From Diphasiastrum complanatum (Eukaryota > Streptophyta > Lycopodiopsida > Lycopodiales > Lycopodiaceae), in assembly GCA_029204225.1 (NCBI GenBank), contig CM055097.1, forward strand, positions 60,863,532-60,927,531: a stretch of 64,000 nucleotides of DNA, in the 5' to 3' direction. Below are positions 34,192-45,638 of this stretch, piece after piece. The notes below the pieces were generated by a model. That model saw nothing but the letters and a program-made list of their open reading frames with translations. It did not search any database and was not told the origin of the DNA. The position numbers and the translations under genes are program-made. Positions within the stretch are counted from its first letter, which is position 1. Every line of letters begins with the position of its first letter.

Positions 34192-35421
34192 TTGTTCCTT
34201 TTAGCCACTTCTCACTTAGAAAACAAAATCCATGGCTTCCACCTGGATTCTATGCTTTCGGTCTACGAAGAAACACCGGCCGAGTCATCTCACCAGGCCT
34301 CGAGTTCTCATAGTCGTCGTCGTCCACGCAGCGAGATTGTTATTCCCAACTCGCCTTCTGCATTACGACGTCGCACTAGGCATACCTCGTCAGCTGCGCT
34401 TCCACCCCCTGCTGTTGTTCGCACTGACCTTCGTCTCTGATGCTTCCCTCACCTCTGCTTCCATTCAAGGACAGTCTGTGACCATTGGGCCTATCATTCC
34501 CATCACAGCTGCCCAGGCTGCCTCACCCTTCATACTGAAGCTCCCTCACCAAACACACAGTTTTTCATGGATATGTTCGATGATTCCGATCCCCTTGTGG
34601 CCATCGAAATTTTTGAGATGCCCCAGAGCCCTGCGCCCTTTGAACTCCAATCCCCTAGAAGAGGATTCGGACATATCCATGAATCTACTGCTGGTGTTGA
34701 AGATGTCAGCCAACAACCTCATACGGAAGATAGTCCAGCCGCACTTCGGGTCGACAAAGCTGTAAAATCACCAAAACAGTTCGACGCCACAGTACCTGAA
34801 GGGTTTGAAGAGGAAGACCATTTTGAAGAAGAAGACGTAGTGGCACCTCTTCCACGCCAACCAAGGACAGCTCCATCAGGTCCTCCTCCTGCTATCGCCT
34901 CCACAACCGTCGATTCTGGGGATGCTCTAGGCTTGGTTTCAAGCCTTGCGCAAGTGATCCAGTCGATGTTGGATAGAAAGAAGAAAATGGAACAGAGAAT
35001 CTCTGATCTGGGGTCCGAAAACACTCTGATCAGCCAAAAACTTGTCCAGCTGGATCGAGAGTTGAAGATTGCCAAACAACATGAAGACAAGACTGAAGCC
35101 GAAAAGAAGTTGGCCCAGCAACAAGCTGATCGCTTGGAGGAATACATCAGCTCCTTGCAAAATGCCCTAACAACCGCACAGGATCAGGTGGATAAGGCCG
35201 TGCAGGATGCCAAGCAACAGATGCAGCTGCTGAAGGGGCAATTACAAATGGCTGAACAAGATCGCACACTGCTTCAAGGTGAATTGGATGCGACCACCCT
35301 TGAGCGTGATGTGTATCTTCAAACGCAAATACCAGATCATCCGGTCACACCGACGGAGATTGCATATTTGTTCAAAAAAGTGGAGACAAAGGGAATTGAA
35401 GTTTTAGCAAACACCCGTTGA
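34192..35421 (+). CDS. Coiled-coil protein of unknown function behind the gypsy integrase
   Basis: The best frame (34567-35421, 284 codons) starts MDMFDDSDPLVAIEIFEM. It has an acidic patch (EEEDHFEEEDVVAPLPRQ), a Pro/Ala-rich stretch, and from residue about 125 to 255 a long heptad coiled coil (RKKKMEQRISDLGSEN, LDRELKIAKQHEDKTEAEKK, LEEYISSLQNALTTAQDQVD). Ahead of it, 34192-34560 encodes Ser/Pro/Arg-rich sequence (SSHQASSSHSRRRPRSEIV) in two frames joined by a shift near 34440. So the protein was probably about 400 residues. No known retroelement domain is present. The position matches the extra frames some Tat/Athila-like gypsies carry 3' of pol, or a captured gene. It ends where Helitron sequence begins. 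Confidence 0.6.
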
Positions 35422-35423
35422 TA

Positions 35424-38230
35424 GGCCCGATTTAGTTTCCTGAGTGTTTCATATGAAGTTGCAACGTATGATCGATCTTTTGAAAGATGATGGAATATCT
35501 GGAGCCATAGTAGGAAGATTGCATGTTGTGGAGTTCCAAAAGAGGGGACTACCACATGCACATATTTTGATAATACTTGAACATGCTAGCAAACCCATAA
35601 CTATGAGAGATTTTGACAATATCATTCACACTGAAAACTTGCGTGATGCATGGACCCTATGGATCACATTATCCAAATGCCCCATGTATGAAGGATAGGC
35701 GTTGCTCCAAAAACTATCTTAGACAGTTTGTTCAGGAGACTGCCATTGTCAATGGTTATGCTTTGTATAGAAGAAGAAACAATGGCGTTGCCGTTAGAAG
35801 CAATGGTGTAGATTTGGACATCAGATGGGTGGTGTTGTACAATAGATGGTTGAGCCTTTACTTTCAATGTCACATCAATGTAGAGGTGTGTGTGCATGTA
35901 CGCAGCATGAAATATTTATACAAGTATGTGTACAAAGGGTCGGACATGATAACGGAGAGGGTCGTCGAGGAGAACGGCGAAGCACCTTCTGGCGTGACTA
36001 AGATAGAAAACTACCTGAACGTGAGGTACTTTTCTACAAGCGAAGCAGGATGGAGACTATTGGATATTCCATGGGTGCACATAAACTCGTAGTTGTGCGT
36101 TTGGCAGTACATCTTCCGAGACAGAACGTAATGTACTTTAATGATGAAGATGATTTGTAGGATGTACTAGAGACAAACGTCGAGACGACGTTAACTAAGT
36201 ATTTTGAGTTAAATGCGAGTGAAGACCTCGAGGCATTGAGTTGTCTATATCAAGACTTGCCTAGTAGATTTGTATAGCAAAGGTTTGCGTAGGTGGATTC
36301 GTCGCACTTACAACCAAAGAATCCCAACGATTGGTACTTTGTCCATCCTTCTGAAGGGGAGCATTTCTATTTACGGGTGCTTTTATCGAATGTTTGCGGT
36401 GCGAGAAGCTTCAAAGATCTGCACATTGTGGATGGAGAGGTTATGTCATCTTTTAGAGAGGCTTGTAGACGGAGGTTGTTTATTGATGACAACGGTGAAT
36501 GGCTCGATTATCTTGAGGAGGCTATTGTGTGGGGTACCCCATGGCAGTTGAGATTGATGTTTGCAACTTTGTTGTTGACATGTGCCCCCTCTGATCCCAT
36601 ACAATTATGGAAGACCGTTGAGCATCACTTGGTTGAGGATTACATTCAACAATTCGAGGTTTTGGGGTGTAGTGGAAGCAGTGAAAACATTAGTCAAGTT
36701 GTCATAGATAAAGCTCTATGTGACGTGAAGGACATAATGCAAGCTGCAGGAAAATCTTTATCAAACTTTGGATTCACTATGCCTCAGAGGACGGTTGTCG
36801 TGTCTCGGATTTTCTGCAAAGAAATGTTCCTGGATGAGAGCTAGGAGTGTGTGGAGGTCGATATAGAGCGACTTAACGTTGACCAAAGAGCTATTTTTGA
36901 TCGTGTCATTAATGGTCATGTACTTCAAGGACATGGTGGTGTGTTTTTTGTGGACGGTCCAGGGGGCACGAGAAAGACATTTTTGTACAATGTCATGTTG
37001 GCATATCTTCGTGCAAAGGGTTTGATTGCATTAGCTGTGGCATCTTCTGGTATTGCAGCATTGTTGATAAAAGGCGGTAGGACCGCCCTACCGCTTATTC
37101 GAGGTTTAAAATACCTCCAACAGAGTTGCACGAAACCTTTACATGCAACATCTCAAAACAATCAGACCTAGGTAAATTGTTATTGTCATGTTGTCTTATC
37201 GTGTGGGATAAATCTCCGATGATTCACAGAAATGCATTAGAGTGTGTGGAAAGGTCCTTACGTGACATTAGGTCGAGCGATTTTCTGTTCAGTGGGATAC
37301 CAGTTGTTTTAGGAGGTGACTTTAGACAGATATTGTCTGTAATTAAACGGGGAGACTATGCTCAAGTTGTAGGTGCATCGTTAAAGTACTCTCCCATTTG
37401 GAGTTCTGTCGAGGTCCATCGTTTGAAAATAAACATGAGGGTGTTGGGTTTTGAGAGGGGTGATGTGTTGAACCAAAGCAAGTTTGTCGAGTATTTGCTT
37501 CCGGGTTGGTAACGGGAGAGAGCATTCCTTTATGCATGATGGTGTGGTGAAAATCTCTCTACCACATATTATGTGTCTTGAGAATGAGAAGGTGGATGAC
37601 TTGATTGCATTTGTGTTTCCAAACATCATGGAAAACTATAAGAATGCTGATTTTTGGAGGGGTCGATCGATTTGTACGCCATTGAATGATGATGTAGACT
37701 TCATAAATGCACAAGTGATGGAGTTGTTTCTAGGTGATGCATGCACATTCTATAGTGCTGATAGTGTGGTCGATAGCGACAGTAGTAACGTCTATCCTGT
37801 GGAGTTTTTAAACACCTTGCCACCTCACAAGTTGGTGTTAAAAGAAGGGATGATAGTGATTCTCTTGTGTACGCTAGCGTATGAGAGTGGGTATGCAATG
37901 GTACCAGATTGATCATGCACAATTTGGGGAGAACAATCATTGAGACAGAGATAGTGACCGGGAAAAATGTTGGTACGAGAGTGATTATTTCGCGCATTCT
38001 GTTGGTACCAACCAACTCAGACCTACCATTTGAGTTCAGGAGACTACAATTTCCTATGAAACCTGCGTTAGCAATGTCCATAAATAAATTACAAGGGCAG
38101 ACAATGGATGCAATGGGATTATATTTGCCGCGTCCAGTATTTAGTCATGGATAATTGTATGTGGCATTGTCAAGGGTGCGTAGTGCATCCTGCGTGAAAG
38201 TGCTCATAAAGGATAAAAGTGGTCATTCCT
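35424..38230 (+). pseudogene. 5'-truncated Helitron RepHel helicase
   Basis: In order: RPDLVS and MKLQRMIDLL, then the Rep HUH motif in VVEFQKRGLPHAHILI, NAPCMKDRRCSKNYLRQFVQ, LYRRRNNG, CHINVEVCVHVRSMKYLYKY and the two-Tyr region NYLNVRYFSTSEAGWRLLDIP. The helicase follows with LNVDQRAIFDRV, Walker A VDGPGGTRKTFLYN (a Gly before the Lys is Arg), GIAALLIKGGRTA, Walker B-like IVWDKSPM (normally DE), PVVLGGDFRQILSV, and the last motif MSINKLQGQT with LYVALSRVRSASC. Frame breaks near 35690, 36100, 36270, 37130, 37510 and 37910. The usual large N-terminal part and the 5' end are missing. No CTRR end with a hairpin was identified. Confidence 0.9.
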
Positions 38231-39141
38231 GCAGCGAGGATGATGATTTGCTCATACACTGAAAATGTCATATACAAGGAGGTGCTTCAGTAGATGTGGT
38301 GAGTTGCTTGGTGAGTAGATGTAGCTGTTTGGCAAGTAGATGTGGGGAGATGATGTAGTTGTTTTGTGAGTGGCCACCTTTAACTTCCTCCCGGCTTGAA
38401 CTTCATATTGCCTTCGACCTTCCTGCCTTGGTGCCAGATATGATGGAGGTAATTGGTAATGTTAGTAATGTTGTTTTTGGTGAGGTGTTTGTTATATCAA
38501 ATATATGACTTTAGATAGTTTGCAATTTTCAAATGCAGAGTTGTCATATGTTGTTAAGATTATGTGTTGTTGTATGTACATTGTTTTTTTTGACATTCTT
38601 GGTGTTGTTGTAGATGTTGAAGATCTACATAAATCACAGGACTTTTGTGGAGATCTGATATAGTTATTTTGTTTTGGTGATGAGGTGTCTCGCTGCTCCA
38701 TTTTGTGGTTGATAGAAGCTTATGCGGAGTTCATATTCCAGCAACAAAGGAGAAGATGTTTTCTTCCAAGAGAATATCGATTCCTATTAGATGTAGATAT
38801 GTTACTTAGGAATGTTGCATATGTTTGGAGACATGTTAGTATTGTTAGACTTAGTGACTTTGAGCCAATGTTAGAAAACCTGGTCTATGCCTAGGTATTG
38901 GTTTCTGATTTATCAGATGACTTGATGTCTATTTCTTGAAAATATTGGAATATGAAATTGTTGCTGCTTTAATTTTTTATAATAGTTTGGGTTTTTGTGA
39001 TGGATGTTTTTGAAACCCACACATTGAATACACACATAGACACACATGCACACATCGCTAAATAAAAGTAAAAACACACACACATACATACACATTCCCT
39101 ACCACTAAACCACCCACTCACATCATATAGACACGCAGGCA
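38231..39141. other. Probable Helitron 3' region; no gene recognised
   Basis: T/G-rich sequence with a 69-codon frame (38685-38894 +) lacking motifs and an ACAC microsatellite at about 39010-39090. A Helitron terminus is expected somewhere here but I could not identify it. Confidence 0.4.
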
Positions 39142-39861
39142 TTGAACACTGGAAATCATATCCCTGGCCCTATCAATCATAGACCTCCTGAAAGGAATGG
39201 AGGAGGACCTTCAAGACAAACGATGTTTCTCCAGAGAGACACTAGTAGATACACTCCTTTCGAGAAAGGAAAAACCAAGGTAGAGGAAGAGAGACCTCCC
39301 ATCAACTTGATTGATATTGAACCACTTGCAAAAGAAGAAGTACTGGTATTAACCCGTAGTGGGCAAGGAAAGGAAATATTAGACAAAACCGAAGAAACCC
39401 AAAAACAGTCACATAAAATCTCTTTTAAGAAACCCTTAGAGGAGTTAGAAACATCACCATCTACAGCACCTAAGAAACCTCCCTTGGAGGAAATACTACC
39501 TGAACAACAGGAAGGTCATGCGAACCATAAGCACACTGATGAGGAACGAGTACATGAGTTGATAGGGAGAAGATCTTCAAGAATCTCACTCATCAAAAAA
39601 ATTACCAAAACCAGATCATTACCTAGATCCATGAAGAATAGAGCTAGAATGCACCGTATCAAAAAGGATATAGATCTAGGGAAAAGTTTGGGAACCCAAG
39701 ATTTGCAAGAAGCATTAAACAACTTGAGTGTAGAAGTCAACTTATGGCAACTCCTTAAGCTGTCCCCATTAGCGAGGAGAAAAGCAAATCACATGATGAA
39801 ACCATCTACGTTACGGACGATAGAGCCTCCTAGTGTTGGACATATAAGTGCAGGTACTTTA
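39142..39861 (+). pseudogene. Gag/protease region of gypsy element 2, left part
   Basis: 240 codons are open up to the insertion site. They include EEERPPINLIDIEPLAKEEV, VLTRSG, Lys/Glu-rich link sequence and LSVEVNLWQLLKLSPLAR, the stretch that precedes protease in gypsy polyproteins. The frame is cut by the copia LTR at 39862 and resumes after it at 46294. Confidence 0.75.
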
Positions 39862-40516
39862 TGTGAAAAATACAGATCCTAAGTGGATCTAAACTCCAAG
39901 ATCATTGGCTTGAATGCTTGCACTCCAAACTACATAAGCTAGGAATTGGCAACACATTCTATGCTACCTAGAATGCAAAGAACTTGATCAAAAAGCATTT
40001 ATCACAAATGGAAACTTCCATAAACATCAAGTGCGGCCCAAAATAGCATTATACAGTCCATAATACATCAGCCTATCACTTTTGGAAAGCACCTAAGATC
40101 ATACACAATAGCTTGAAGACAATACACACAACAATGCTCTCAATGGAGGAAGAAACAATGACAATGATCTATTGATCTCAATGAAGCATACAAAAGGTTT
40201 CTCCAACCTGTTCTCCACGACTTCCCTACTATTTATGGATGAGGAAGATGACTCTCTCTCCTCTCTCTAGAAGGTACTTGACCCTAGATATTCCCTATAT
40301 AGGAAAAATAGCTAAAAATGGCTTATATGACCAAAATACATCAAAATGGTCTCATTTTGAAGGGTATGAAGTTTGACACTTCATCATACTGAAAAAATAC
40401 AGTAAATAAAAACATTGTGGCCTGGTTCACACGTGCAAAACTCCAGAACCAAAACTATTTACAATTTTAGCCAATTTAGGCCTCAAACTAGCTAGGAAAT
40501 GTTGACAATTTTCACA
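39862..40516 (-). repeat. 3' LTR of the young copia
   Basis: The termini TGTGAAAA / TTTTCACA form a perfect 8-bp inverted pair. The interior has GA/CT-rich and TATATAGG patches (CCTATATAGG near 40294-40303 in plus coordinates). Confidence 0.97.
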
Positions 40517-41030
40517 CTCCCTCTTCAACATTGGATGCTAGTTTCAACATAGTCTTTGAGCACATTCCAAGATTAGATCTATGCATTAAATATAGGTCCT
40601 TTCCCAATGGTTTGGTGAAGATATCAGCCACACACTCCTTTGAAGAGACATGTTGAAGCTCCACCTCTTTGGCAATGACTTGATCTCTCACAAAATGGTG
40701 AGCAATCTCAATGTGCTTGCTCCTTGCATGAAAAACAGGATTGCTTGCCAAGCTTTGGGCTGAAAGGTTATCACAAAGTATGATTGAAGTCTTCTCTGGT
40801 TCCAGCAAGTGAAGATCCAATAACATCCTCTTGATCCAAAGAATCTCCTTGGTGCATGTTGTTAATGCCTTGTACTCGGCTTCGGTGGAAGATAGAGAGA
40901 TAGTTGGTTGCTTCTTTGATAGCCATGAGACCACTCCATCTCCAAGATAGATTGCAAAGGCACTTGTTGACTTCCTATCCATTTGATCACCTGCAAAATC
41001 TGAATCTGAAAAATCCACAAAGGTTAGGTG
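40512..41030 (-). CDS. Copia RNase H, in shifted frame after the 1-base insertion
   Basis: It continues the polyprotein past the frameshift at 41019-41021: FVDFSDSDFAGDQMDRKSTS, SSTEAEYKALTTCTKEILWI, LCDNLSAQSLASNPVF, ARSKHIEIAHHFVRDQ and ADIFTKPLGKD. These are all conserved copia RNase H blocks and look undamaged. The final codons NVEEGV are encoded by the polypurine tract. The TGA stop (40512-40514) is formed by the first bases of the 3' LTR. Confidence 0.9.
   Translation of the reverse strand, partial: HLTFVDFSDSDFAGDQMDRKSTSAFAIYLGDGVVSWLSKKQPTISLSSTEAEYKALTTCTKEILWIKRMLLDLHLLEPEKTSIILCDNLSAQSLASNPVFHARSKHIEIAHHFVRDQVIAKEVELQHVSSKECVADIFTKPLGKDLYLMHRSNLGMCSKTMLKLASNVEEGV
40517..40526 (-). 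promoter_or_regulatory. Polypurine tract of the young copia
   Basis: GAAGAGGGAG on the minus strand, adjoining the LTR and also coding for EEG. Confidence 0.9.
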
Positions 41031-44000
41031 TAGTACCTCCATACAAGATGCCAAAATCTCTAGATCCCGAGATGTATCTAAGTACTCTCTTTCCTAGCTT
41101 CCAATGAGCCTCACTAGGATCTTGCATAAATTGACTTAGTTTACCAACCACAAAGCTTAGATCAGGTCTTGTGATGGTTAACCATATAAGAGATCCTATT
41201 AGCTTTCTATAGAGAGTAATGTCCTTGAAGGATCTTTCATTACTTCTTGTAGTTAGCTTTACATTTGATTCCATAGGAGTAGAAACAACTTTACAATCTT
41301 CCATATGAAACCTTTTTAGAATAGAGTTAACATACTTTTCTTGACATATGAATGTAGATTTAGAAGTTCTAATAATCTCTATTCCTAAGATATAATGAAG
41401 TTTACCAAGATCTTGAATTTCAAACTCTCTTTTGAGTGCCATCTTGATTTCATCTATATCTAGATTGTTACCACCACTTAAGATAATGTCATCAACATAG
41501 ATCAAAAGTAAAGTGATATCATTTTCATTCAATCTAAAGTAGAGAGAATGATCATACTCACTCATAACAAAGTTTTGAGAAAGTAAGAAGGAATTGAGCT
41601 TAGCATACCAACTCCTTGGTGCTTGCTTTAGCCCATACAAACTCTTTTGGAGATAGCACACATGATTAGGCTCATCATGTGAAACATAGCCCTCGGGTTG
41701 CTCCATGTAAATATCTTCTTCAAGATCACCATTCAAGAAGGCATTAGTAACATCCATTTGCCACATATCCCAATCATAAAGAGTTGCAAGAGAGATTAGG
41801 ATTCGAATAGTTACCATCTTTGCCACGGGTGCAAAGGTCTCATCATAGTCAATACCATATTCTTGAGCATACCCCTTTGCCACCAACCTTGCCTTGTACT
41901 TGTTGATTGATCCATCTTGATTTGTCTTGATCTTGAAGATCCACTTACAACCAATTGCCTTCTTGTCCTTTGGAAGCTTTACCAACCTCCATGTGTTGCT
42001 TTTGATGAGTGCTTGATGCTCATGATCCATGGCTTGGATCCATTCCTTCTTTTGAATTGCTTCACCTACACAAGTTGGTTCATCAAAAGAGGTAAGAAAA
42101 GCAAAGTTAGAGTTGTCCACCACTTGCTTTCCTTTTTCATCATAGGTTAGCCTTGATGGCTTAGCCCTTTGCCTTTGAGTCTTCCTTGAAGTTTGCTTTG
42201 GAGTGGCATCTCCATCTTCATCCAAGACATCTTGCACATCATGATGATTAGTAGGCACATCAACATCAACATCAACAACATTGGAAACATTCTTTTCATG
42301 AAAGATGACATCCCTACTTATGACAACTTTCTTTGTAGAAGGAATGTACACTTTGTAAGCCTTGCTTACTTCACTATAGCCAACAAACACACCCTTCTTT
42401 GATGAAGGATCTTCTTTAGTTCTATCATCAAGTGTGATATTGACAAAACATGTACATCCAAAGATCCTACAATGCTTGACACTCGGCCTTCTACCATAAA
42501 AAACCTCATGAGGAGTTTTACCATCCAAGGAAGCACTTGTCCATCTATTACATAGATAGTTAGCACATGCTAAAGCTTCCCCCCAAAAAGACTTAGCAAG
42601 ATTAGCATGTAGTCTCATTGCCTTGGCACATTCACAAAGGGTTCTATTCTTCCTCTCGGCCACTCCATTCTGTTGTGGAGTCCTAGGACTAGACATCTCC
42701 CTCTTAATCCCATGTGCTATACAAAAGTCTTTGAACCTATTTGAGGTGTATTCCCCTCCATTATCAGATCTTAAGCATTTGATCTTTGTATTGAATTGGT
42801 TTTCCATTTCATTCTTGAACTTGACAAATGCAGCAAACACTTCATCCTTACTTTTAAGAAGATAGATCCAAGTATACCTACTAAAGTCATCAATGAAAGT
42901 TGCATACATCTTTGCCCCACCATTGCTAGTTGTACTAGAAGAATGAATATCAGAATGCACAAGTTGAAAAGCTTCTTTAGATCTAGAAGTAGATCTAGAA
43001 TAAGCAAGTCTATGAGATTTGGACAAGGCACAATGTTCACAAACACTATTGTTTGCAACAAGACTTTTAGGGAGACCAAGAACAAGCTCTTTCTTTGCCA
43101 TTACCTCCAAAGATTTGAAGTTGGGATGGCCCAACCTCTTGTGCCAAACTTCTTGGTTTGTCAATTGCTCCCTAGCCATACATCCTTCATGATTAGAGAT
43201 CACACATGCATCAAGCTTGAAAAGTTTACCATGCCTCCTACCTTGAGCAATCAAGGATCCACATTTACTTATCAAACATGCATCTCCAATGAACTCCACA
43301 TCAAGTCCTTTGTCAATCATTTGACTTACACTAAGCAAATTCTTAGTGATTGAAGGAATGTACAAAACATTTTCAAGATTTGCTTTCCTATTTGTTGAAA
43401 GGGAAATAGGAATAGTGCCTATGCCTTTGATGTCACATTGACCATCATTTGCAGTGTAGATGATGTTACCTTCTCCCTCATAAGACAATAAGGATGTAAA
43501 GTATTCCTTATGTCTTGTCATGTGAGATGAGGCTCCACTATCAATCCACCAAGGATCATTATCATCTATGTTGGCTAACAAACTTGAAGTCATAACAAGT
43601 GATTCACATGTGTTATGTTCTTCCTCATCTATTGTAAGATTTCCTTGCCTCTCTCCTTGCTCTCTTTTCTTCTTATAACATTCATTTGCAAAATGACCTT
43701 TTATCCCACAATAAAAGCACTTGAACTTTGACTTATTGTTCTTAGTAGAAGAGGAAGAGGAAGAGTGATCATCATGATCAAAGTTACCACCTTTGGACCA
43801 TTTCCCTTTGCCTTTACCTTTGCCCTTGAATTTGCCTTTTGTGAAGAAAGCCTCTTCACCTCCACCTTGCAAGGATGCACCATCAAGCTTTGATTGCAAC
43901 CTATGTTCTTCAGCCAATAAGATTTCTTGCAAGTCAACCACACTTGGCAAGACTCTTTGAATGGCAAAACTTTGCACAAGGTTAGCATGTTCATTTAGCA

Positions 44001-44466
44001 AACCATTCAACATAACTTGGACTATTTCACCATCTTTTATGTTCTCATCAATGCATGCTAAATCATCACTTAGGGACTTAACTCTCAAGATAAATGCATG
44101 AGCACTTTCACCCTCTCTTTGCCTACTAGAAAATATTTGTCTCCTTAGGGTCAATACCCTAGATGTGGACTTTGATTCAAAGAGCTTCTTTAAGGCATTC
44201 CATGCCTCACTTGCACTTTGACACTTTCCAACTTCCTTGAGAAGTTCATTTGTAACATTCATTTTAATGATATGAAGAGCCCTTTTGGCCTTCTTATCAA
44301 ACCTTTGTTGCTCTTGAAGTGTGAGAGGTCTCTCTTCAATTTCTGCAACTATGTCCATGAGTTCATTCAACTCAAGTAAGGACTCCATCCTCACTTTCCA
44401 AGTAGAGTAGTTTGATGAACTCAACCTTTCACTAGACTCTAGCATGATCCCACCATTGGAAGCCAT
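40987..44466 (-). CDS. Copia Gag-Pol polyprotein (1159 codons, frameshift before RNase H)
   Basis: It begins with ATG at 44466. Residues 1-200 are Gag (UBN2/DUF4219 type, starting near SSSNYSTWKVRMESLL). A CX2CX4HX4C knuckle lies at C250-C263 and the protease DSG at 309-311. The HHCC zinc domain is H442, H447, C476 and C479; the integrase catalytic triad is D506, D568 and E604. The linker is basic and acidic (710-780). Reverse transcriptase has LDG-type MDVTNAFLNG (904-913), YGLKQAPRSW (944-953) and YVDD (990-993). All catalytic residues are present. The frame is lost at 41019-41021, where one extra base in an AAA run (plus strand) shifts RNase H out of frame. Apart from this the element looks able to function; the shift may be a real mutation or an assembly error. 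Confidence 0.95.
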   Translation of the reverse strand: MASNGGIMLESSERLSSSNYSTWKVRMESLLELNELMDIVAEIEERPLTLQEQQRFDKKAKRALHIIKMNVTNELLKEVGKCQSASEAWNALKKLFESKSTSRVLTLRRQIFSSRQREGESAHAFILRVKSLSDDLACIDENIKDGEIVQVMLNGLLNEHANLVQSFAIQRVLPSVVDLQEILLAEEHRLQSKLDGASLQGGGEEAFFTKGKFKGKGKGKGKWSKGGNFDHDDHSSSSSSTKNNKSKFKCFYCGIKGHFANECYKKKREQGERQGNLTIDEEEHNTCESLVMTSSLLANIDDNDPWWIDSGASSHMTRHKEYFTSLLSYEGEGNIIYTANDGQCDIKGIGTIPISLSTNRKANLENVLYIPSITKNLLSVSQMIDKGLDVEFIGDACLISKCGSLIAQGRRHGKLFKLDACVISNHEGCMAREQLTNQEVWHKRLGHPNFKSLEVMAKKELVLGLPKSLVANNSVCEHCALSKSHRLAYSRSTSRSKEAFQLVHSDIHSSSTTSNGGAKMYATFIDDFSRYTWIYLLKSKDEVFAAFVKFKNEMENQFNTKIKCLRSDNGGEYTSNRFKDFCIAHGIKREMSSPRTPQQNGVAERKNRTLCECAKAMRLHANLAKSFWGEALACANYLCNRWTSASLDGKTPHEVFYGRRPSVKHCRIFGCTCFVNITLDDRTKEDPSSKKGVFVGYSEVSKAYKVYIPSTKKVVISRDVIFHEKNVSNVVDVDVDVPTNHHDVQDVLDEDGDATPKQTSRKTQRQRAKPSRLTYDEKGKQVVDNSNFAFLTSFDEPTCVGEAIQKKEWIQAMDHEHQALIKSNTWRLVKLPKDKKAIGCKWIFKIKTNQDGSINKYKARLVAKGYAQEYGIDYDETFAPVAKMVTIRILISLATLYDWDMWQMDVTNAFLNGDLEEDIYMEQPEGYVSHDEPNHVCYLQKSLYGLKQAPRSWYAKLNSFLLSQNFVMSEYDHSLYFRLNENDITLLLIYVDDIILSGGNNLDIDEIKMALKREFEIQDLGKLHYILGIEIIRTSKSTFICQEKYVNSILKRFHMEDCKVVSTPMESNVKLTTRSNERSFKDITLYRKLIGSLIWLTITRPDLSFVVGKLSQFMQDPSEAHWKLGKRVLRYISGSRDFGILYGGTTPNLCGFFRFRFCR

Positions 44467-45625
44467 GATTCTAATGTTTCTTCAACTTTTAGGTTCTGTC
44501 CTAAAGCACTTAGCACTCACTTTTCTCTCAACAAATGATAGATAAAGAGATCTATGAAGATTTAGGACCCTAAAACACTTCTATCTTGAACCTAGATGGT
44601 TTCCAAGCATAGAAAGGAAGATTGAAACACATGCAACACTTTGCACACACTAAGAATGGATTACAAAATCAAACCAACCTGAACACACTCTTGATTAAGC
44701 TCTCAAACTTTCCAGCAAGTGACCAAATCAAGTTATGGTGTGAAGAGTTACTTGCATTCTTAGAAAATACCCAAAACTAGGATGCCAAGATTACCTAGTA
44801 ATGAACAAACTTGATCAACATATGATCAACACACTAAGATATTGATTCAACCTGTAAAACCACATGTAAACCACACTTCTAAAAGTTTATAAACTCCAGC
44901 AAGTGATAAATACAAGATTTAGAGGTGAATGAATGAGCACACTTAGTGAATCACAAGACTAGCTTCACTATCTTGTCAAATCTTGGTGTTTAGATGTAGA
45001 TCTAAGATCACTTCACATGAGAATGTTCCTCAACCTGTTAAGAACCTGAAAACACACTTGCATAATGGTTAACACCTTCCAGCAAATGCTCCAATCAAAT
45101 TACATAAGGAGAGTTACTTACATGCTCAACAAAGTACACCAAAATTTATGCCAAAATTGATGACAATCTTTACAATATGCTCTTCACAATGGAGCTTACA
45201 ATATGTTCACCCAAAAAAGGGGATCTTTCATCCAAATGGGAGCTTTGCTCAGCCTTTAGGAGAATTACAACTCACTCAAAAGAGCATTTGTCATCCACTT
45301 AAGGAGAAGTTTCATCCACTTAAGGAGAGTGTTCATCCAAGAATGGAGATTGTCAACAATAGGATTGAAAAGAACATTGTTAGTATTGAATATGCACAAG
45401 CCTCACAATCACAAATGATTAGGTGTTATGATCTGATCCAAAATAGTTTCTTTTCAGCCTCTGATCTTCAATAGACCTGAAATATGCTTTTGATCCACAA
45501 GTTCAACTCACAAAACAAAGGTTAGTAAGATTTGATCAACAAAGCAATGCAAAATCATGCTAGAACTTGATCAAACATCCAAATATCACCAAAAATGGAA
45601 TACTTACTGTAAATAGAAGCCAACC
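44467..45625 (-). repeat. Copia leader with tandem repeats of about 175-185 bp
   Basis: The 1.16 kb between start codon and primer site holds at least three diverged units that each carry CAACCTG, a CACAC(A/T)CTT word and CCAGCAA(G/A)TG. They start near 44676, 44848 and 45031 (plus coordinates). At 45290-45345 a 21-22-base unit with CATCCACTTAAGGAGA is also repeated. The long frame on the other strand (45148-45474 +) runs through repeats and is not a gene. Confidence 0.65.
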
Positions 45626-45638
45626 AGCTCTGATACCA
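45626..45638 (-). promoter_or_regulatory. Primer binding site of the young copia
   Basis: TGGTATCAGAGCT directly abuts the LTR end; initiator-Met tRNA type. Confidence 0.95.

Noticed and set aside
34567-35421. A host structural (tropomyosin- or golgin-like) gene
   Set aside because: Coiled coils give weak general resemblance; no specific motif, no introns, and the position is directly between gypsy and Helitron sequence.
42796-43353. 185-codon plus-strand frame with Cys and His residues
   Set aside because: It is the antisense shadow of the copia integrase/pre-integrase region.
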